Assembly (NCBI RefSeq): GCF_029227915.1 | Contig: NC_079882.1 | Span: forward strand, 20,653,001 to 20,717,000 | DNA length: 64,000 nt | Source: Hydractinia symbiolongicarpus | Lineage: Eukaryota > Cnidaria > Hydrozoa > Anthoathecata > Hydractiniidae | Direction of reading: 5' to 3' | Part shown: in pieces, positions 57,873 through 64,000 of the stretch | Position numbering within the stretch: position 1 is the first letter of the stretch | How the letters are laid out: each line of letters starts with the position of its first letter | Position numbers and translations under genes: made by a program | The notes under the pieces: model-generated | What the model was told of the DNA's origin: nothing | The model's input: only the letters and a program-made list of their open reading frames with translations | Databases searched by the model: none

Positions 57873-58068
57873 TCTCTTTAATAATAGCCGTATTTTGTCT
57901 GTCTGTCAGCGAAACCCGCGTGCAGTAACGGAAACACGAAATTTTTAAAATGCGCACAAAAAAACCAAATGCGATATATTTTTGTCCACTTTGTTGCGTC
58001 GGGTAAATTTAAAGGACGGGCAAACGCGACGGGCGACCTCGTGGATTTTTCCACGGACTAACGACTAG
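57873..58068 (+). mobile_element. Recombinant Helitron A/B, unit 3
   Basis: The 5' part matches Helitron A (TCTCTTTAATAATAGCCG, GTGCAGTAACGG); from about 58020 the sequence matches Helitron B (CAAACGCGACGGGCGACCTC, then the B-type end CCACGGACTAACGACTAG). Only one element stands where the other units have two. Confidence 0.8.
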
Positions 58069-58181
58069 CCTCTTCAATAATAGCCGTATTTTGTCTGTCT
58101 GTCCGCGAAAACCGCGTCCTGTTACAGAAACACGAAATGCGATATATAAAGGACGGGCGACCCCGTGGATTTTTCCACGGG
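58069..58181 (+). mobile_element. Short Helitron C, unit 3 (3' end lost)
   Basis: Copy of 47377-47489. Confidence 0.65.
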
Positions 58182-58264
58182 TTTAAAGGCACGAGTTTTG
58201 GATTTTTGGCTAGGAACGAAAGATTTGCTGGCTAGCTAGCCATCTATAGCCTTACTTATTACTG

Positions 58265-59980
58265 TTCTGACCCAATTACGGACACCGGCCCAACTTTGGA
58301 CGCGGGACTGGCCCGTCAAAAGACGGGTCGGTGCGTTCACAATCGGGATGGCCCATCTATTGACGGGCCCGGCCCAACTTTGGACAAATGTATGCAAACA
58401 CGTCTTAAGTTGGTACAGGCCCAACTATTGACGAAGGAATCTCTTGCTTTTAAAAGTCGTATCATCAGATGGGACAGACTCAACTGTACTCAAATGGGAT
58501 CTTAGGACTCTGCCGATACTGCTTAAGAAAAATGGTGATACTGATCACATAAAATATAAATTAACTTATAATATTTCTTTAAATCAATTTCATAATCTTT
58601 CTGTTTCTTGAATTTATAACAAAATATTTCAATCATGGATGCCCCAGCCGAAACGATTTCCACTCTCAAGTTACATAATAGGTCAAGTTGCAATAATTCC
58701 ATCAAAGATTATATTGAAAATTAAACATAGCAAAATAGCTTAAACAACAGCTTAGCTATAGCTGTATACCTTCGAATATATATAATATAAAATTACACTG
58801 AGATAGCTAAATGTTATATTTTGATATCTGTGTAATAATTATTTGACTAGTCATTGAGCACACAAACATCTCCAATCATTCAACAAGAAAGTCTTTAACT
58901 GCTTTTTAAAATGCATTCGCAGATATGGTCTTGCACGAGTTGCCAAGTAGTGTTGCTTTTGCTACCCACAACAATCTTGAAATGCATAACTCGATTTAAT
59001 CTCAGCTAGCCATATACAACAATACCTCGGCAAAAGTTGCAGCATTTCATTTTTTTGGAGTTAGTTTACGTTAAATAAAAGGTCTTGAAGTATGCAAACA
59101 TCTTTTAACGCCATGCTGCAAGTTGGTCCTCCTGTTCTGCCCGGTTAAAGAACATACATTGGCCTGATTAAGTACGGCAGCTTGCTCCAGTTAAGAACAG
59201 GGCAGAAAATACATAAGCAGGGCAACATAATCAGGACAGGCCGGCTTATTACTCAAAAAGTATTATTTAGCACTTATAAAAGGAACATAATGAGGGCAGG
59301 CCAGTTTATATACGACAGTGTAATATTATTTCTCACTTATTATAGAACGAACATAATCGGGGAAGGCCGGCTTATGTATGACAGTCAAATATTATTCGAG
59401 ACTTATAGAACAAATATAATCAATGCCCACCGCTTTTATATCATTTGTCGTCACTTCCGACAAGCAAATAGCCCTAGTAGCAGCTGTTGTTGTTCTCAAA
59501 TGAAACGAAATTTCGTGGCAAATACTAAATTTTGGGATTTGCAAGTTTAATAACTTTTCACCAAACTTAATTCCTGCAAAAAGAATAATTTAGGTTCCGT
59601 GAAATTTAGTTACTTCAAAGTATATTATGTTGAAATGTATTTACTACAAGAGTAGTTTATACTAAGAATTACATCGATACTTTTTTCTTTCGCCATGTCT
59701 AGTTTTTAGGAGTGTTCTATCTTCCAAACAATGTTTAATTCACAAAAGTTCGAAGAAAATGACAATCATAGCCTGCCTGGCCAGCCATTATATCAGCGTT
59801 CATAATCCGGTCACCACGACATAACCAGTGCAAAAAAACATAATCGGACCATGCGTACATAATCCGGCTGTCCCGGTTGAAAACAGGCCGTTTTCGCAAT
59901 CCGAGTCGAAAGATGGGCCACCGTGTCCAAAGATGGTCCGTCCCGTCTTAAGACAGGCCGTGTTCTAAGTTGGGTCAGAA
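58265..59980. mobile_element. TIR element of 1.7 kb, unit 3
   Basis: Copy of 47574-49290 with the same ends and TATTACTG duplication. Confidence 0.75.
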
Positions 59981-60682
59981 TATTACTGTTCTGTATGCTA
60001 TAAGAGCAGGTTATCCTAGCTAATTTATTTTTATGTTCAGGATGTAGCCATTTACCTAGCTATTTGGCTAAAAAGTGAGAGTATAAAAATGCAGTTTGGC
60101 TACAACAATATCCTTAAGCAATGATTCTTATGCTAAATGCTTTTAACTAGCTAGCTAGATAGCTACATCTCTTATTATTTTCCTGAAAACTTTTTCTGCA
60201 CATAAAATGGATGAGCAATTGTTTTAGTTGGAGGGAGGGGTAAAGACAGGCTGTTCCCTGTGCTTTCATTTTTTCGTTTTTGTAAAAGGGTATTACAGCT
60301 GTTCAACTCTGTTTAACTGTACTAAGCGGTTAGTCCAGTGTTAACAACAGACTGTTTTTTTTGCAAAAAGGTAGTTATGCATATGCGCATCTCCAAGCTG
60401 TTTACCTTTACTAAGGGATCAGCACACTGACAGTTAATTTTTAAACTTTCTTGGGAATCACGGCTGTACGAATGTGCAACACTGTTTACTTGGACTAACC
60501 GGTCAGCCCGGTGTTAGCAATGAACTTTTTCTTGTGTTTTTATTTAAAAAGAGTCTGCGAGAAAGTTTTTTTTGAAAGTGTATTATCCCTATACGCCTGT
60601 GCAACACTGTTTAACTGTACTAAGCGCTCAGCTCGGTGTCATGATTCATTTTTTAACTTTCACAAAAACTTATTCAACAAAA

Positions 60683-61099
60683 TCTATATAATCGCTAAGT
60701 GTGTCTGTCTGTGTGTCTGTGACAGGCAAAGTGTATGTGTTCATTTTCCATTGATGTTGCCGAAAAATGCATGTCTAATATGCTAAATTTTCTGACGTTA
60801 CGGCGCGACGTCAATAACACTACTTTAAACTCAATATCCTATATTAAATTAATGAAGCCATTACAGTGCATCTAAAACTTTGAGGGCAAATAACTTGGAA
60901 ACGAGGTGGTGACGTCAATGATTTTTCACCGTGTGGGTAACTAGAGACCACCTAGGACCAATTTGGATGATTTTCCCAAACCTATGTCCTAGAATCCGTT
61001 TCAGAATGCATGGGTTGCTGACGTCATCAAAATTATATGACGCTTATTTTTCAATTTTATCCTGCCTCAGTGGATTTTTCCACGGGTTTTATCGAGTGG
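60683..61099 (+). mobile_element. Long-family Helitron, unit 3
   Basis: Copy of 49989-50405. Confidence 0.7.
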
Positions 61100-61332
61100 T
61101 AAAATAATATTGACTGATTGTTTTGCTATGGTGGGGTATCAACGGTTTGTGGACTTTGTTTTTAATTTAGCTATAGTTGCAGGAAAGTTATTTTTTGAGA
61201 AATACGTTTTAGTCGCAACACTATAATTTATAACATACTTCATATCTGTACTAAAGCCCTCCATCTGTGAGTGCTCACTTCCGGCTCACGCCTTGACTTG
61301 TGGCTTACTCCCGTTGTTTTGAACCCGGCTAG

Positions 61333-61508
61333 TCTCTTTAATAATGGCCGTATTTTGTCTGTGTTTCCGCGAAAGCCACGCCCAGTAATGGAAACACGAA
61401 ATTTTTAAAATGCGCACCAATACCAAATGCGATATATTTTTGTCCACTTTGCTGCAACGGGTTAATTTAAAGGATGGGCGACCCCATGGATTTTTCCACT
61501 GGCTAACT
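61333..61508 (+). mobile_element. Short Helitron D, unit 3
   Basis: Copy of 50629-50804, directly followed by the complete small Helitron. Confidence 0.68.
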
Positions 61509-61631
61509 TCTATATTATAGTACCCGTATATGTCTTTCCGTCTGCAAAACGGTACCGCAAGTAGCGAGGGACACATAATGTATGAAAAAAACGGGTGAAC
61601 CCGTGGATTTTTCCACGGGCAAACTGACTAG
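61509..61631 (+). mobile_element. Short Helitron, 123 bp, spanning the right edge of the triplication
   Basis: Starts TCTATATTATAGTACCCGTA and ends with hairpin CCCGTGGATTTTTCCACGGG, CAAACTGA, CTAG, followed by T. Only its first ~30 bases are inside the repeated unit, so the other two units hold just that fragment. Same family as 29751-29885. Confidence 0.72.
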
Positions 61632-62327
61632 TAGTATTAATAATACTATTAATAAGATTTACTAAATCTCGGAGTGATTAAAAATCAGCTACCAGAATTC
61701 ATTAAGAGTATGTGATAAACCTATTACTCATGTTGAGTACACTGTCTATATTTTTTAAACTGTGGAATAAAATTGTATAAAGGTATATACTTCAGGAAAG
61801 CCAGATAAATTTTGCATCAAAAAGTGATATTTTTATCACAGAATAGTAAACTTGGTAGATGTAGAAATTATCGAACACCTTTTTTTAAGTAGCTGACTTA
61901 TGAGTACAAGCATTTAAAGCAAACCACATACAAATGTTAAGACAAGACAGCTAATTTCAAAGTTCACCACCACAAGTAATTACGTGATTCACACATTTTG
62001 AATTTGTCGAAATTCACTTGTCAATGTTAGTGGACAGAGGATTGGCCAATTTGGTTAAGTTCGATCCCTTGACACTAATTGTTGCTGTTAATTTATACTT
62101 TAAATTACCAAGTTAAATTTTGTTGAAAAGAAATGACAAAAAAAAAGTTTGTTGTTTTATATTTTCTCTTTTCTCAACTTTTTCCAGTCAAAAATTTATA
62201 TTTTTTATTTTAGATAAATATTCTATGAATTATAAGGGATAAAAAAATTTCCGAAATAGTATTAATTTCACCTTTTGTAAACATTAACTCCAAAGGGTAA
62301 CCTAGAGCTAGTTATGCATTGTCCCAG
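61632..62327. other. Last part of the NIDO gene intron
   Basis: Single-copy AT-rich DNA between the triplication and exon 2; no other feature seen. It ends with the acceptor GTCCCAG. Confidence 0.5.
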
Positions 62328-62624
62328 AAAGTTTTCAGACATATCTCTCAGTTTAGAACGTCGGGTTTCATTACTTTCCACGCCCCTAATGCAAGCCAAC
62401 CTGCAGATACAAGTGGAATTCATCTATCATATATTACACCATTTTGGGCTGATGTTAATGAACATTGTAATGGCGATATAAAACTAAGAGAATCTTTACT
62501 GTCACAAGAATTTCAAACTGCAAGAGATGTTATAGTTAGACAGCGAGAAATCCCAAAATTTAATGCGAACTACATGCTGTTAGTGGAATGGAGAAACATG
62601 TTTCCTGGCCATTGTTATTATCCG
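62328..62624 (+). CDS. NIDO gene exon 2 (main part of NIDO domain), gene continues
   Basis: Acceptor CAG at 62325-62327, 99 codons, donor CCG|GTAAGG at 62624/62625, phase 0 on both sides. The product has RTSGFITFHAPN, then ITPFWADVNEHCNGDIKLRE and MLLVEWRNMFPG, the NIDO pattern (NGxIxF ... PFWADVD ... GxxYYRE ... V-x-W-x-x-V). Exon 1 copies end in phase 0 in the middle of the same domain, so the junction is well supported. I could not identify further exons before position 64000. Confidence 0.82.
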
Positions 62625-62845
62625 GTAAGGATTTTTTGTTTTTTAAAAAATTTTATTCTTGTCACGTAATAAAGTAATAATCTACATGATGTGTCACAAT
62701 TTTAGCTCTGTTTTTAACCTGTCTTTAGCCCTTCCAAAAATCTTAAATTTTAAATTTTAAGTAAAAGGAAATTGTAACACAAGCCGATTTTTTATATTTC
62801 TTTTTTTTTCTCTGGCAAATTATACTCCTTCTAAAAGTACTATGC

Positions 62846-62875
62846 GTACCTAGTAACCACATGGTTACTAGGTAC
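62846..62875. repeat. 30-bp near-perfect palindrome
   Basis: GTACCTAGTAACCA and TGGTTACTAGGTAC flank CA. Confidence 0.7.
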
Positions 62876-63082
62876 ACATACTTAAACAAGGAAAGTGTCT
62901 TAAAGGAGGCAGAGGAAGTTTTTAAGGATAATTTTGCTTGATTTTCAATTGATATTGTTGCTGGGAAAACGGATAAGGGCGCACTTGTCTTAGTTCCCGC
63001 TGTGCGTTCCGAATACAAATCATTAGGTTTCTGCATATTGTTCACACAATCCGCAGGCATGTGTGTTTGGTTTATCCTTTCT

Positions 63083-63377
63083 TAAGGGGGATTTTTACGA
63101 AGCAAATTGAACGGCGAATTCGATGGCGAATTCGCTTTTTAATTTTCACTTCAAAACAAATGAGGCGCCAAATTCATTGTTTACATTATAGTTAACCGCG
63201 CTCTGATCGGTAAAAAACTAGCAGCGAAACCTTTAGCCGCGAAAAAAGTAGAAACTGTTTCCTATTTTCAGTGAATCGAATATTTCGATGCAAAATCAAA
63301 ACAAACAAAACTGTGCATGCTCAGATACAATTCGCCATCGAATTCACCTTTCAATTCGCTTCGTGAAAATCCCCCTT
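63083..63377. mobile_element. MITE, 295 bp, TIR AAGGGGGATTTT
   Basis: Left arm AAGGGGGATTTTTACGAAGC and the inverse of the right arm (AAGGGGGATTTTCACGAAGC) match, and the match continues through GAATTCGATGGCGAATT to about 50 bp. No clear target duplication. Non-coding. Confidence 0.75.
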
Positions 63378-63578
63378 TGGTCTCTGAATAAAAAATGAAC
63401 ACATTGGTGAATATTTTACGCGGAGCCAATTCATGTGCGAGATTACATGAGAAACTAGCCGAGGCGGTGAAATTTTTTTTATAAAGCGGGTTGATATTGG
63501 TTTTAAAAAGAATGTCTTAAGATCTAGTGCTCATAATGTTGTATTTTTTATAGTGTAGTTAAGTCTAGCTTAAGATAA

Positions 63579-63623
63579 ACGTATTTCGTATTCCTGTACA
63601 AGTTACAGGAATACGAAATACGT
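63579..63623. repeat. Perfect 20-bp hairpin with 5-nt loop
   Basis: ACGTATTTCGTATTCCTGTA and its exact inverse TACAGGAATACGAAATACGT are separated by CAAGT. Confidence 0.8.
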
Positions 63624-64000
63624 GGCTAGTGTTTGGAAACGAAACTTCAGGAAAGAAAAGTTGTTTAATGACGCGCCGTTTATTCATTTTAGTGCAAAAG
63701 GCACATATTTCGCTTTCTGTACAAAAGTTTGACTGATTTTTTCTGCCATTATGAGTCTTATGCCATATGTGTTGGATGTTGGATGGTTACTGACTGGTTA
63801 CTTGTCATGGATTTTAATGTATGTATTTAGTCCTTATCTTAGTCTTTCCACTTATTCGGCGATTCGGTTTGAAGAAAACAATTTCAAAGATTTAAAGATT
63901 CGGTTTGACGTCATAACAATTTTTTGGAGGTGAAAAGTTTCCGTATTTTAGGTGAAGAGAGTGCAGAGCTAGACACATTTTGGAGTTTTAAACACAATGT

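Larger units (their letters stand above)
45398..61539 (+). repeat. Head-to-tail triplication of a ~5.4 kb unit
   Basis: Units are 45398-50833, 50834-56271 and 56272-61539, nearly identical over their whole length. The left edge (ATTGCC|AAGCAG) and right edge (CTTTCC|GTCTGC) share CC, and both internal junctions read CTTTCC|AAGCAG. Differences include a 6-base loss in unit 2 (near 55142), a ~10-base gain in units 2 and 3 (near 56016 and 61283) and a ~182-base loss in unit 3 (near 58020). Each unit carries exon 1 of the NIDO gene, six Helitrons or parts (one fewer in unit 3), a SINE-like segment and a 1.7 kb TIR element. Confidence 0.95.
62625..64000. other. Intron or downstream part of the NIDO gene, repeats only
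   Basis: No exon with support was found. A short + frame at 63751-63933 starting MSLMPYVLDVGWLL is hydrophobic but lacks motif or splice evidence. Two hairpins and one MITE are listed separately. Confidence 0.4.

Noticed and set aside
45398-61539. CRISPR-like or satellite array
   Set aside because: The period is about 5.4 kb with complex content and exon copies; it is a segmental tandem triplication.
63751-63933. Possible hydrophobic first exon near the right end
   Set aside because: No signal-peptide cleavage context, splice partner or family resemblance that I can see within the window.

Overview
This window looks like nuclear DNA from an invertebrate animal, most likely a cnidarian and perhaps a hydrozoan. 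The grounds are an AT-rich base composition, compact multi-exon genes with GT-AG introns, a dense load of Helitrons and MITEs, and a Maverick/Polinton of the kind common in cnidarians. The exact taxon is an inference.

Host genes from left to right: (1) the 3' part of an adhesion GPCR on + (84-3295, at least 10 exons), with a one-base frameshift exactly at the GPS autoproteolysis site; (2) a 13-exon DLGAP5/HURP-type spindle protein on - (16031 to 7325); (3) a six-exon Rab10 GTPase on - (40827 to 30770) with a first intron of about 7.2 kb full of repeats; (4) a 74-residue single-exon membrane protein on + (41165-41389), divergent from rab10; (5) the 5' end of a secreted or membrane NIDO-domain gene on +, whose signal-peptide exon is present three times (45936, 51373, 56811) upstream of a single second exon (62328-62624).

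Between DLGAP5 and rab10 lies an 11.3 kb Polinton (17789-29121) with terminal inverted repeats of about 100-115 bp. It still shows a protein-primed PolB, the start of a packaging ATPase fused to an endonuclease-like segment, a zinc-ribbon protein, coiled-coil/membrane proteins and several small unknown genes. Almost every gene is broken by stops or frameshifts, and I found no integrase, protease or clear major capsid gene, so it is a dead, internally deleted copy.

From 43.6 to 61.6 kb the DNA is repeat-dominated. Relics of a PIF/Harbinger transposase and a BEL/Pao retroelement precede three head-to-tail copies of a ~5.4 kb unit (45398-61539). Each unit carries exon 1 of the NIDO gene with at least 538 bp upstream of its ATG, several short Helitrons (some directly head-to-tail), a tRNA-like SINE segment and a ~1.7 kb TIR element with an 8-bp target duplication. 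The junctions between units fall inside a tiny Helitron, with a 2-bp CC microhomology. The copies differ by a few substitutions and small indels, and the third has lost one Helitron length (~182 bp).

The most noteworthy result is this recent triplication of a promoter plus first exon. It would give one NIDO gene three near-identical alternative starts. All gene models come from reading splice sites, phases and protein motifs by eye, with no database search.
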